A stretch of 64,000 bases of DNA from Cloacibacterium rupense (GTDB lineage: Bacteria > Bacteroidota > Bacteroidia > Flavobacteriales > Weeksellaceae). The notes under the pieces are model-generated. The model was not told the origin of the DNA. It saw only the letters and a list, made by a program, of their open reading frames with translations, and searched no databases. This document shows positions 51,494-60,364 of this stretch, in pieces. The position numbers and the translations under genes were made by a program. Location of the stretch: positions 124,001-188,000 of the forward strand of contig NZ_BMLV01000003.1 of assembly GCF_014645495.1 (NCBI RefSeq), written 5' to 3'. The first letter of the stretch is position 1; every line of letters starts with the position of its first letter.

Positions 51494-52222
51494 ATGGAAA
51501 CAGCTGTAAAATTTGGACTTATAGGAAGAAACATCTCCTATTCCTTTTCTAAAAAATATTTCGAGCAGAAATTTCAAAAACTACTATTAAATAATTATTC
51601 TTATGAAATTTTCGATTCAGAAAATCTGGACAACATCCAGAAATTATTAAAAACCGATGGTTTAATTGGATTAAATGTTACCATACCTTATAAAGAAAAA
51701 ATAATTCCATTTTTAGATGAATTAAGTGACGAAGCTAAAGAAATAGGCGCTATCAACTGTATATCTATAAAAAACGGAAAAACAAAAGGCTACAACACAG
51801 ATGCCTTCGGTTTTGAGAAAACATTATTGCTTCATAAAAAAGAACACCAAAAAACGGCCATCATATTAGGAAATGGCGGCGCAGCAAAAGCGGTACAATT
51901 TATTTTAAAGAAAAACAACATTCCGTATATTACCGTTTCTAGAACTACAAAAATCAATTATGAGAATTTAAATATTGAGCAAGTGAAAGACCATCTCATC
52001 ATCATTCAATGTACTCCTGTCGGCACTTTCCCAAATGTGGAAGATTGTCTGAAATTTCCTTTTGAAGGCATCACTGAAAATCATCTCATCATCGACTTAA
52101 TCTACAATCCAGAATATTCTAAATTCATCAAAAACTGCGCAAAAAAAGGAGCTAAAACAGCCAATGGCCTTTATATGCTAGAACAACAAGCCGAGAAAGC
52201 TTGGGAAATATGGAACTCCTAA
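51494..52222 (+). CDS. aroE: shikimate dehydrogenase
   Basis: A 242-residue NADP-dependent enzyme of the shikimate pathway, reducing 3-dehydroshikimate. The substrate loop 'LIGRNISYSFSKKYF' and 'GLNVTIPYKEKIIPFLDE' are present, followed by the NADP-binding 'ILGNGGAAKAVQF' and 'TANGLYMLEQQAE'. The length is at the short end for the family but complete. Its start lies just 4 nt beyond a -7 box. It precedes an unrelated DUF349 gene. Confidence 0.93.
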   Translation: METAVKFGLIGRNISYSFSKKYFEQKFQKLLLNNYSYEIFDSENLDNIQKLLKTDGLIGLNVTIPYKEKIIPFLDELSDEAKEIGAINCISIKNGKTKGYNTDAFGFEKTLLLHKKEHQKTAIILGNGGAAKAVQFILKKNNIPYITVSRTTKINYENLNIEQVKDHLIIIQCTPVGTFPNVEDCLKFPFEGITENHLIIDLIYNPEYSKFIKNCAKKGAKTANGLYMLEQQAEKAWEIWNS

Positions 52223-52403
52223 AATTGAGTCCTGAAATTTAGAATTATAAATTTTAAATAAACAATTTTAAATCATGGAAACTAAATCTTGAAATAAGAA
52301 ATTGTATATTTCACAAAAAACACTTAATTTAGTGGCGAAATGTGCTAAAACCTCTATGAAATTTGGTTTTTGAAGAGCATTAAATTTTAAAAAACGATTT
52401 GCT

Positions 52404-54215
52404 ATGACTACAGAAAACTTGCATTCTGAACCACAAGAAAACAATGTAAACAACACAGAAAACATTGTAAATGAATCCATTAACCCTGAAAGCAGCCCAG
52501 CATCAGAAAACCATGATGAAGAAATACATGATGAAGTAGAACAACATGAGCATGAAAAACTAACTTCTGGCGAACTGATGAACAAACTTGAAGCATTAAT
52601 AAATGCTGAAGACGCAGGTGCTAATCATAGAAAATTTAATGCCATTAAAGAAACATTGCTTCAGCGAGTAAATGTAGAAATCGAAGACCAAAAACACCAA
52701 CACGAGTCTGAAGGAAAAGCTATAGCAGATTTTAAATTTGAGCATCCTCTACAGTCTAAAATCTCTGCTCTTAGCAACATTTTTAAAGAAAAATACGACC
52801 ATTTTCATAAAAAGCAAGAGGCTGAACAAAAGGATAATTTAGAAAAAAGACAGCAAATCATTGAAAAATTAAAAAATCTTTACAGCAACTCATCAGCCAA
52901 CACCAATCTTTTCCGTGCAATAAGAGAAATAAAAGAAGAATGGAGCAGCGCTGGACAAGTACCTAAAACTGAGTTCAAAAACTTAAACAATAATTACTTC
53001 TTCCACCTTAATCAGTTTTACCAAATGCTAGACTTGAATAAGGAATACAGAGAACAAGAATATGCACACAATCTAGAAAAAAGAAACCAAATCATAGCCA
53101 GAGCTAAAGAATTACAACACGAACCTGTAATCCAAAAAGCACTGAACGAATTGCAATTTCTACACAAACTTTGGAAAGAAGAAGCAGAGCCAGTGGCAGA
53201 AGAGTTTCGTGATAAAACTTGGGACGAATTCAAAGAAATTTCTAACAAAATTCACGAAAGAAAATCTGAACTTCTTACCCAAATTGAAGGAGAGCAACTT
53301 GCCAATCTAGAAAAGAAAAACGAAATCATAGAAAGCATTAAAAAACTTACGGCCTCTTCTAAAGAACCTAATCATAATTACTGGCAACAAGCCATCAAAA
53401 AAGTAGAAGAACTGCGTTCTGATTTCTTAAAATTAGGTAGCGTTCCTAGAAAACTTTCAAATCAAAATTGGAATGATTTCAAAATAGCTCTTAGAGCATT
53501 TAATTCCTCTAAAAATGACTTCTATAAAAGTCTTAAAAACTCTCAACACACCAATCTAGAAGAAAAATTAAAGCTGATAAAAACAGCTCAAGACAATATG
53601 AATTCTGAAGATTGGGATATTGCTGTTCCATTATTCAAAAAACTTCAAGAAGATTGGAAAAAAATAGGCCACGTTCCTAGAAGTCAAACCAATAAAGTTT
53701 GGGATGATTTCCGTGAAGCTTGTAATACTTTTTTCAATAATTTCAGAGCAAAAAACAACGCTCAAACCGATGATTGGAAAGAAAATTACAAACAAAAACG
53801 TGCCTTACTAGACGAGTTGAAAGAAATTGGAAATGATGAAGGTAGTGTAGAAAAAATTGAAAATATTAAAACATCTTGGAACAATATAGGAAAAGTACCA
53901 AGAGATAAAATGTCCATTAATACTGAATTTAATAAAACGCTAAGAGAAAAATTAAAACTCAACAGAATTAATGAATTTGACCTGAAAGAAGAAGGACTTT
54001 CTGAATCTCAAATTACAGACAGAGCAAGAAAAGTGAAAAATCAAATAGCAGATTTAGAAGCAGAAATTGTAAAACTAGAAAACAACTTAGGCTTCTTCGG
54101 AAAAGTTTCTAGAGACAATCCTCTTTTGAAAGATACTTTCGAGAAAATCGATGAGAAAAAAGCCCAATTAGAAAGTTTGAAAAGCACACTTCATCATATC
54201 ATTTCAGGAGAATAA
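52404..54215 (+). CDS. DUF349 repeat protein
   Basis: A 603-residue, highly charged helical protein made of several DUF349 units, each with a 'WK..G.VPR...N..W..F' pattern ('EEWSSAGQVPKTEFKNLNNN', 'DFLKLGSVPRKLSNQNWNDF', 'DWKKIGHVPRSQTNKVWDDF'). The N-terminus is acidic and probably disordered. The function of DUF349 proteins in Bacteroidota is not settled. It ends one base before the downstream secreted-protein gene (stop TAA, then ATG at 54217), so the two are co-transcribed. Confidence 0.9.
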   Translation: MTTENLHSEPQENNVNNTENIVNESINPESSPASENHDEEIHDEVEQHEHEKLTSGELMNKLEALINAEDAGANHRKFNAIKETLLQRVNVEIEDQKHQHESEGKAIADFKFEHPLQSKISALSNIFKEKYDHFHKKQEAEQKDNLEKRQQIIEKLKNLYSNSSANTNLFRAIREIKEEWSSAGQVPKTEFKNLNNNYFFHLNQFYQMLDLNKEYREQEYAHNLEKRNQIIARAKELQHEPVIQKALNELQFLHKLWKEEAEPVAEEFRDKTWDEFKEISNKIHERKSELLTQIEGEQLANLEKKNEIIESIKKLTASSKEPNHNYWQQAIKKVEELRSDFLKLGSVPRKLSNQNWNDFKIALRAFNSSKNDFYKSLKNSQHTNLEEKLKLIKTAQDNMNSEDWDIAVPLFKKLQEDWKKIGHVPRSQTNKVWDDFREACNTFFNNFRAKNNAQTDDWKENYKQKRALLDELKEIGNDEGSVEKIENIKTSWNNIGKVPRDKMSINTEFNKTLREKLKLNRINEFDLKEEGLSESQITDRARKVKNQIADLEAEIVKLENNLGFFGKVSRDNPLLKDTFEKIDEKKAQLESLKSTLHHIISGE

Positions 54216-54216
54216 A

Positions 54217-54819
54217 ATGCCAAAATTGTTTTCTTTTTTTGTGTTTCTAATTTTTTCTTGTCCGCTTTTTTCACAAGAAATAGTGGATTACATCGGCATT
54301 CCCGAAGTTAACTTTGGAGAAACTAAATTGGTTTTAGCAGAGTCTTCTCAAAAATCTAAGACACTCTATATTCAAGATTACATCCCAGAAGACAGCAGAT
54401 TAGAAGACGCTCCTTACACCATTTCTATTTATTTTTTTAATAAAAATATAGACGCCAAAGAAGCTACCTATCAAAAAACTGGAGAATTAGATACCAGACA
54501 AGAAACTGATAAACATTGCTCTTATAACGTTACCGAGAACCCTAATGGAACTGAATTTATTGTAGACTTTTTCACCAGCAATATTGCTAAGAAAAAAGAA
54601 AAAGACGAACCAGAACCAGAGCAGGAAATGGCAGACTACAATATCTATAGATTTCGAAATGTTTTGTTAGGCGAAGAAAGTGCTTTTATGATTATCACCT
54701 ACAAACAAAACAATATTGGAGACACCAAATATTTTATAAAAAGTGTAGGAAAATCTAGAAATAAGCTGATGGAAAACATCATCACGATGACTATTCCTAA
54801 TGTAACACTTAAAAAATAA
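54217..54819 (+). CDS. hypothetical secreted protein
   Basis: A 200-residue protein with a Sec signal ending 'PLFSQ'. It is rich in short strands ('NFGETKLVLAESSQKSKTLY', 'FIVDFFTSNIAKKKEKDEP') and has an acidic Glu/Pro-rich segment near residue 130; I cannot name a family. It follows DUF349 by one base and is ended by a clear terminator, so it is the second gene of that operon. The partner or process is unknown. Confidence 0.7.
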   Translation: MPKLFSFFVFLIFSCPLFSQEIVDYIGIPEVNFGETKLVLAESSQKSKTLYIQDYIPEDSRLEDAPYTISIYFFNKNIDAKEATYQKTGELDTRQETDKHCSYNVTENPNGTEFIVDFFTSNIAKKKEKDEPEPEQEMADYNIYRFRNVLLGEESAFMIITYKQNNIGDTKYFIKSVGKSRNKLMENIITMTIPNVTLKK

Positions 54820-54825
54820 AATTAG

Positions 54826-54855
54826 AATTCCGACCAAAAATCGGAATTTGTTTTT
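54826..54855 (+). terminator. terminator after 54217-54819 gene
   Basis: Stem AATTCCGA (54826-54833) / TCGGAATT (54841-54848), then a T-run. Confidence 0.8.
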
Positions 54856-54861
54856 TCTATC

Positions 54862-55884
54862 ATGAATCACGAATTTTACATCAAACGCTGTATAGAACTT
54901 GCCAAAAAAGCCACAGGAAAAACATATCCCAATCCTTTGGTTGGTGCTGTAATTGTACACAACGGAAAAATAATAGGCGAAGGTTACCATCAAAAAGCAG
55001 GTGAACCTCATGCAGAAATCAACGCCATCAATTCTGTTGAAAACCCCGAACTTTTACCAGAATCTACCATTTATGTTTCGCTAGAACCATGTGCTCATTT
55101 CGGGAAAACGCCACCTTGTTCTTTGAAATTAAAAGAAATTGGCTTTAGAAAAGTGGTTATCGGAAGCATGGACTCTCACGATAAAGTAAATGGAAAAGGA
55201 AAGCAAATTTTACAAGATGCAGGTATAGAAACCATTTCAGGAATTTTAGAAGATGATTGCCGTGAACTCAACAAAAGATTTTTCACCTTTCATGAGAAAA
55301 AACGCCCTTACCTTATTCTAAAATGGGCAGAAAGCAATGACGGTTTTATTGATAAAGATTTCAAACCTACGAAAATTTCTAATGAACTTGCTTCGCAATT
55401 TGTACACCAAATAAGAAGTGAAGAACACGCCATTTTGGTAGGAACACAAACTGCACTTAATGACAACCCGAGTTTAACCACCCGACTAATTGAAGGCAGA
55501 AATCCTGTGAGAATTTTAATCGATTTTGAATTAAAAGTTCCTAGAGATTTTAAAATTTATAACAATGAAGCGCCTACTTTGGTTTTCAACCAAGAAAAAG
55601 ATGCAGAAGAAGAAAATATAAAATTCATTAAAATTTCTAAAGAAAATTTTTTAGAAGATTTACTACAAAAACTCTACGAAAACCAAATACAATCGGTTTT
55701 AATAGAAGGTGGCAGCAGAACGCTACAAACTTTTATTAACACCAATCTTTGGGACGAAACCATCATCATCAAAAATGAAAATCTTACTTTAGAAAACGGC
55801 ACAAAAGCTCCGAAATTTGAAGGAAATTTGGTGGAAGAAATAGAATTTAGAGATAATAAAGTTTCGTTTTTTAGAAATCACTAA
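54862..55884 (+). CDS. ribD: bifunctional deaminase/reductase of riboflavin synthesis
   Basis: A 340-residue enzyme catalysing deamination and reduction of the pyrimidine intermediate. The zinc-binding deaminase part has 'EPHAEINAI' and 'LEPCAHFGKTPPC', and the reductase part begins near residue 150 with 'RPYLILKWAESNDGFI' and contains 'VLIEGGSRTLQTFI'. The length is typical of RibD. Its stop overlaps the start of the YigZ-family gene (TAATG), so they form an operon. Confidence 0.92.
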   Translation: MNHEFYIKRCIELAKKATGKTYPNPLVGAVIVHNGKIIGEGYHQKAGEPHAEINAINSVENPELLPESTIYVSLEPCAHFGKTPPCSLKLKEIGFRKVVIGSMDSHDKVNGKGKQILQDAGIETISGILEDDCRELNKRFFTFHEKKRPYLILKWAESNDGFIDKDFKPTKISNELASQFVHQIRSEEHAILVGTQTALNDNPSLTTRLIEGRNPVRILIDFELKVPRDFKIYNNEAPTLVFNQEKDAEEENIKFIKISKENFLEDLLQKLYENQIQSVLIEGGSRTLQTFINTNLWDETIIIKNENLTLENGTKAPKFEGNLVEEIEFRDNKVSFFRNH

Positions 55885-56492
55885 TGCAATACAATTTCAC
55901 TACTATAAAATCTGAAGTTAAAGACATCTTGCTCAAAGAAAAAGGCAGCAAGTTTATTGGTTTTGCATTTCCTATAAATAACGAAAAAGAACTGAAAACC
56001 GCGCTAGATAATCTTAGAGAAAAACATCCAAAAGCTACACATCATTGTTATGCTTTCAGAATTGGTCTAAACGGAGAAAATTACAGAGCCAATGATGACG
56101 GAGAACCTTCCGGAAGCGCAGGATTACCAATTTACAATCAATTGTTAGCCCATAATCTCACCAATATTTTAGTTGTCATTATAAGATATTACGGTGGAAC
56201 CAAATTAGGTGTTTCTGGCTTGGTAAAAGCCTATAAAGAAAGCACCAAACACACGCTAGAACACGCTGAAATCATCACCAAAGAATTAGAAACTGAGCTA
56301 GAAATTGAATTCAAATTTTCTCAACAAAATGTTATTTTCTCTCTTTTAAATAAGTATGATGCCAAAGTTCTCAATTTTGATGCACAAGAAAACTGTAAAA
56401 TCACTGCTCAACTCAAACTTTCAGAAAAAGAAAAAATCTCGGAACAATTGTCCGAGATGTATGATGTAAAATTTAAATTTATAGAAATTTAA
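55884..56492 (+). CDS. YigZ/IMPACT family protein
   Basis: A 202-residue protein of the UPF0029 (IMPACT/YigZ) family, a two-domain fold related to elongation factor G domains, of unclear biochemical role, perhaps in translation stress. The conserved 'DDGEPSGSAGLPIYNQL' and 'VIIRYYGGTKLGVSGLVKAY' are in place. It shares one base with ribD. No partner is evident. Confidence 0.9.
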   Translation: MQYNFTTIKSEVKDILLKEKGSKFIGFAFPINNEKELKTALDNLREKHPKATHHCYAFRIGLNGENYRANDDGEPSGSAGLPIYNQLLAHNLTNILVVIIRYYGGTKLGVSGLVKAYKESTKHTLEHAEIITKELETELEIEFKFSQQNVIFSLLNKYDAKVLNFDAQENCKITAQLKLSEKEKISEQLSEMYDVKFKFIEI

Positions 56493-56496
56493 AATC

Positions 56497-57204
56497 TTAA
56501 TTCCTTCTGTTTCCAAATAAAATATTAGCCCAATATAAAAGTTGTGCTAATGAACCTAAAGCAGCAACCACATAAGTTCTGGCAGCCCATTTTAAACTAT
56601 CTTGAACTCCTACATATTCCTCAGCGGTTACTGTACCACTATCTTTTAACCATTTCATGGCTCTATTGCTGGCATCATACTCTACAGGTAGGGTAACAAA
56701 TGCAAAAAGCGTGGTTACTGCAAAAAGCAATACACCAATTGCAAGAACGGTAGTATTTCCACTAGGATTTTGTACACTTCTAGAAGCAATCATTACAGCA
56801 ATACCTGCAAAAAGTACAAACTGAGAAAGTGTAGAACTAATCTGTACCATTGGCACTAACTTAGAACGTAGTTGAAGCATAGAATAACCTACAGCATGCT
56901 GCACAGCGTGTCCACATTCATGAGCTGCTACCGCTGCAGAAGCTGCATTTCTCTGCATATAAACGGCTTCAGAAAGGTTTACGGTTTTGTTAGCTGGATT
57001 GTAATGGTCTGTTAACTGCCCAGGAACTGAAGTTACCTGCACATCAAAAATTCCATTATCATGAAGCATCTTTTCTGCAACTTCTTTGCCACTCATTCCG
57101 TTTCTAAGGTGAACTTTAGAATAGTAAGCAAATTTTGATTTTAGTCTTGCTGAAACAAGCCAACTCGCTAGCATAATAGCACCGAAAAGTAAATAACCTG
57201 ACAT
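56497..57204 (-). CDS. zinc metallopeptidase, YugP family
   Basis: A 235-residue membrane protein of the neutral zinc metallopeptidase (YugP) family. The zinc site 'AAHECGHAVQHAVGY' (HExxH-type, His-Glu-Cys-Gly-His) lies near residue 94. Hydrophobic helices at about 1-17, 120-140, 150-172 and 215-230 place it in the inner membrane. It is convergent with the YigZ-family gene and divergent from the acyltransferase-like gene. Confidence 0.9.
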   Translation of the reverse strand: MSGYLLFGAIMLASWLVSARLKSKFAYYSKVHLRNGMSGKEVAEKMLHDNGIFDVQVTSVPGQLTDHYNPANKTVNLSEAVYMQRNAASAAVAAHECGHAVQHAVGYSMLQLRSKLVPMVQISSTLSQFVLFAGIAVMIASRSVQNPSGNTTVLAIGVLLFAVTTLFAFVTLPVEYDASNRAMKWLKDSGTVTAEEYVGVQDSLKWAARTYVVAALGSLAQLLYWANILFGNRRN

Positions 57205-57262
57205 ATTTTTAATTGTTTTTTTAGAAATTATAATTTATCTTTGAGTAAAAACTATGCCAAAG

Positions 57263-57293
57263 TTGGGCATTGTCTTCTTTTCTTCTATATTTG
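57263..57293 (+). promoter_or_regulatory. promoter of 57313 gene
   Basis: -33 TTG (57263-57265), a 20-bp spacer and -7 TATATTTG (57286-57293), a complete consensus pair. It is the best-formed promoter in the right part of the window. Confidence 0.75.
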
Positions 57294-57312
57294 TTATTAA
57301 ATCTCAAAAAGC

Positions 57313-58440
57313 ATGTCACAAATACAAATCATACCAGTAACAAGCGAAAAACAACTTTTAGACTTCATCAAGTTTCCAATGGAACTATACAAAAATAATC
57401 AAAATTTTGTTCCATCTCTTATCAATGATGAAAAAAATATTTGGAACCCTAAAGAAAATCCAGCTCTTGCCTATTCTGAGGCAAAACAATTCCTTGCATA
57501 CAAAAATAATAAATTGGCTGGCAGAATTGCCGTAATGATTAATCACAAAGAAGCCAAAGAACTCGGGATAGAAAAAGTACGTTTTGGCTGGTTAGATTTT
57601 ATAGATGACAAAGACGTGTCTGAAGCGCTAATAAATCAGGCCATAAAATATGCTCAAGAAAAAAACATCAAAAAAATAGAAGGCCCCATGGGATTTACAA
57701 ACCTTGACAAGGCTGGAATGCTAACTTTTGGGTTTGATAAGTTGGCAACCATGATTGGTATTTATAATTTTAGTTATTACCCTGAACATTTAGAAAAATT
57801 AGGACTTAAAAAAGAAAAAGAATGGGTAGAATTTGAAATTAATTTTCCGGAATTTTTACCTGAAAAAGTGGAAAAATTCAGCAAACTTATTGCTGAAAAA
57901 TATCAACTTAAGACTTTAAAATTCAATTCTAAAGAAGAAATTTTACCGTTGGTTGAGCCAATGTTTAAGTTATTAGACGAAACTTACAAAAATCTCTCAA
58001 CCTACACCCCAATTTCTGATGAGCAAATACAACACTATAAAGAAAAATATTTTGGTTTCATTAACAAAGATTATATTATTTGCATTGTAGACAAAGAGTA
58101 CAATTTGGTGGCATTTGCCATTACTATGCCATCTTACTCTAAAGCATTGCAGAAGTCTAAAGGTAAGCTATTGCCTTTTGGATGGTGGCATTTTATGAAT
58201 GCAGGACGAAAAAATGACAGAGCTAATTTTTATCTCATAGGCGTACATCCAGAGTATCAGAAAAGAGGTGTTACTGCCATTATTTTCAAAGAAATTTGGA
58301 AAACTTTTAAGAAAAAAGGAGTTAAATTTTTGGAAACCAATCCAGAGCTAGAAGAAAATAAAAACATACAATTGCTATGGCAAGATTACAACCCTGTAAA
58401 CCATAAACGCAGAAGAACTTATTCTCTAGACATAGATTGA
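57313..58440 (+). CDS. GNAT-like acyltransferase family protein
   Basis: A 375-residue protein of the YghO type with a C-terminal GNAT-like domain ('NFYLIGVHPEYQKRGVTAII' carries the acyl-CoA binding motif Q-x-x-G-x). The N-terminal half ('QIIPVTSEKQLLDFIKFPME' and 'RFGWLDFIDDKDVSEALINQ') is conserved in Bacteroidota members. The acceptor is unknown. It has its own promoter and is followed by a 58-aa membrane-protein gene 27 bp downstream. Confidence 0.85.
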   Translation: MSQIQIIPVTSEKQLLDFIKFPMELYKNNQNFVPSLINDEKNIWNPKENPALAYSEAKQFLAYKNNKLAGRIAVMINHKEAKELGIEKVRFGWLDFIDDKDVSEALINQAIKYAQEKNIKKIEGPMGFTNLDKAGMLTFGFDKLATMIGIYNFSYYPEHLEKLGLKKEKEWVEFEINFPEFLPEKVEKFSKLIAEKYQLKTLKFNSKEEILPLVEPMFKLLDETYKNLSTYTPISDEQIQHYKEKYFGFINKDYIICIVDKEYNLVAFAITMPSYSKALQKSKGKLLPFGWWHFMNAGRKNDRANFYLIGVHPEYQKRGVTAIIFKEIWKTFKKKGVKFLETNPELEENKNIQLLWQDYNPVNHKRRRTYSLDID

Positions 58441-58467
58441 TATACACCATTTTTGAATTAAAAAATC

Positions 58468-58644
58468 ATGAAAAGACAGCTTTACAACTACGCAGGGATA
58501 ATCATTTTGTATATTCTTTACAATCAATTCTTCAGAGTAGAAGACGAAAAAACAAATGCTATCATTAATATTTTGTTTGCCAGTTTTTTATTTGGCTATA
58601 TCGCTTATATGGCAATTGTAGTATTAAGAAAAATGAAAAAATAG
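58468..58644 (+). CDS. 58-aa small membrane protein
   Basis: A short gene with ATG at 58468 and TAG at 58642. It encodes 58 residues with two hydrophobic helices (about 8-20 and 32-54) and a Lys/Arg-rich tail ('LRKMKK'), so it is a small inner-membrane protein. It lies between the acyltransferase-like gene and the nuoA promoter. No family could be named. Confidence 0.55.
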   Translation: MKRQLYNYAGIIILYILYNQFFRVEDEKTNAIINILFASFLFGYIAYMAIVVLRKMKK

Positions 58645-58735
58645 ACCATTATTTATAACTATTCTAAATTAATCATTCTTAAGATTAATAAAACAAAAGT
58701 CATCATTAATATTTCAATTTTCTATTTATAATTCA

Positions 58736-58743
58736 TAAATTTG
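58736..58743 (+). promoter_or_regulatory. -7 box of nuo operon
   Basis: TAAATTTG fits TAnnTTTG; transcription would start near 58749, upstream of the ATG at 58766 but after the GTG at 58745. It therefore decides the nuoA start. Confidence 0.6.
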
Positions 58744-58765
58744 CGTGTTGAAATACTTGATAGAG

Positions 58766-59137
58766 ATGAATTTACCTGAAAATTATATTCCTGTACTCAT
58801 TCAGGCTGCCGTAGGTCTTGGTTTTGTGGCATTTACACTAGTAGCTTCACATACATTAGGTCCTAAAAGACATACTTCTGGAGCAGTAAAAGACGACACT
58901 TTTGAATGTGGTATAGAAGTAGAAGGAAACGCAAGAAGTCCTTATTCTGTAAAATATTTTCTTACTGCCATATTGTTTGTATTATTTGATATTGAAATTG
59001 TATTTTTTTATCCTTATGCAGTAAATTTTAAAGACCTTGGGTTAGAAGGTTTCTTAGCGGTAGCTACATTTATTGCTATATTTTTCATAGGTTTTTTCTA
59101 TGTACTAAAAAGAGGTGCTTTAGATTGGAATAAGTAA
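58766..59137 (+). CDS. nuoA: NADH-quinone oxidoreductase subunit A
   Basis: A 123-residue membrane subunit of complex I. It has three hydrophobic helices and the conserved loop 'FECGIEVEGNARSPYSVKYF'. The ATG at 58766 is chosen over the GTG at 58745, since the -7 box at 58736 places the transcription start between them. It is the first gene of the nuo operon, which continues with nuoB-nuoF here. Confidence 0.93.
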   Translation: MNLPENYIPVLIQAAVGLGFVAFTLVASHTLGPKRHTSGAVKDDTFECGIEVEGNARSPYSVKYFLTAILFVLFDIEIVFFYPYAVNFKDLGLEGFLAVATFIAIFFIGFFYVLKRGALDWNK

Positions 59138-59197
59138 ATTTATCCTTCGAAAGTGCTTTTTTTATATTCAAATTCTTAAATTTTAAAAAAATTAAAA

Positions 59198-59755
59198 ATG
59201 TCAGACAATAAACCTGTAATCAATACTAATGCACCTGCACCTCCAGGAATTGAAGGAGAAGGTTTTTTCGCAGGAAAATTAAGTGATATCATTGGTTTGG
59301 CTCGTTCATTTTCACTATGGCCATTACCTTTTGCAACTTCTTGTTGTGGAATTGAATTCATGGCAACTATGGCTCCTAATTATGATTTATCGAGATTTGG
59401 GGCAGAAAGAATGAGTTTCTCACCAAGACAAGCAGATATTTTATTGGTTTGTGGAACCATTTCTAAAAAATTAGCTCCTGTCCTTAAACAAGTTTATACA
59501 CAAATGGCTGAACCAAGATGGGTAGTAGCAGTAGGAGCTTGTGCAAGTAGTGGTGGTATTTTTGATACCTATTCTGTTTTACAAGGAATTGATAAAATTA
59601 TCCCAGTAGACGTTTATGTACCAGGATGTCCGCCAAGACCAGAACAAATTTTGGAAGGTTACATGCAAGTACAAGCTTTAGCACAAAGCGAAAGTTTGAG
59701 AAGAAGAGACTTGCCAGAATACAAAGCTTTATTAGAAAGCTACGGCATTAAGTAA
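59198..59755 (+). CDS. nuoB: NADH-quinone oxidoreductase subunit B
   Basis: A 185-residue peripheral subunit that carries the N2 iron-sulfur cluster. The paired cysteines 'ATSCCGIEFMAT', 'GACASSGGIF' and 'VYVPGCPPRPEQIL' supply the four ligands. Sixty bases separate it from nuoA. The N-terminus contains a Pro-rich, likely flexible stretch ('NAPAPPGIEGEGF'). Confidence 0.95.
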   Translation: MSDNKPVINTNAPAPPGIEGEGFFAGKLSDIIGLARSFSLWPLPFATSCCGIEFMATMAPNYDLSRFGAERMSFSPRQADILLVCGTISKKLAPVLKQVYTQMAEPRWVVAVGACASSGGIFDTYSVLQGIDKIIPVDVYVPGCPPRPEQILEGYMQVQALAQSESLRRRDLPEYKALLESYGIK

Positions 59756-59818
59756 ATTAAAAATTAAAGTTTGAATTTTTAATTCGAAAATTTAAACTTG
59801 AAACTTTGAACAAATATT
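59756..59818 (+). repeat. inverted repeat in nuoB-nuoC spacer
   Basis: Arms AAGTTTGAATTTT and AAAATTTAAACTT (12 of 13 pairs) fold in the 63-bp spacer, a typical AT-rich flavobacterial intercistronic element. Confidence 0.55.
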
Positions 59819-60313
59819 ATGACAAGCGAATTTGTTTTAGAAGCCATCAATAGAGAATTTCCTGATGCTGTAATTTCTTCATCAGAGCCTTATGGTTTTC
59901 TTACTTTAGAAGTCAAAAAAGAAGAAATTAAAAAGATGATTCATCACATGAAAGAATCTTCACTTAATTTCATGTTTCTTACAGACATCTGTGGAATTCA
60001 TTTCCCTGACAATAAAGAAAAAGAATTAGGTGTAATCTATCATCTTCATAACTTACAAGAGAATTTCAGAATTAGGCTGAAAACTTTCTTCCCTAGAGAA
60101 AGTGCAGAAGTAGACACCATTACCGATTTGTTTTCTGGAGCCAATTGGATGGAAAGAGAAACTTTTGATTTCTATGGTATTAAATTCAAAGGACATCCAG
60201 ATTTAAGAGTAATTATGAATACTGAGGATCTCGGTTACAATCCTCTCTTGAAAGAATATGCTCTAGAAGATGGAACAAGAACTGATAAAGACGACTCAAT
60301 GTTTGGAAGATAA
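59819..60313 (+). CDS. nuoC: NADH-quinone oxidoreductase subunit C
   Basis: A 164-residue soluble subunit of the peripheral arm. It has the conserved 'MFLTDICGIHFPDNKEKE' and 'GANWMERETFDFYGIKFKGH', with 'HPDLRVIMNTEDLG' near the end. It is separate from nuoD, unlike the fused NuoCD of some bacteria. Confidence 0.95.
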   Translation: MTSEFVLEAINREFPDAVISSSEPYGFLTLEVKKEEIKKMIHHMKESSLNFMFLTDICGIHFPDNKEKELGVIYHLHNLQENFRIRLKTFFPRESAEVDTITDLFSGANWMERETFDFYGIKFKGHPDLRVIMNTEDLGYNPLLKEYALEDGTRTDKDDSMFGR

Positions 60314-60364
60314 ATTGCAACTTGCTAATTGCCAATGGCAAATAGCTAAAAGCCAAATTCTATT
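60314..60364 (+). repeat. palindrome in nuoC-nuoD spacer
   Basis: GCTAATTGCCA-A-TGGCAAATAGC is a nearly perfect 23-bp palindrome (one mismatch) in a 51-bp spacer. Confidence 0.55.
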
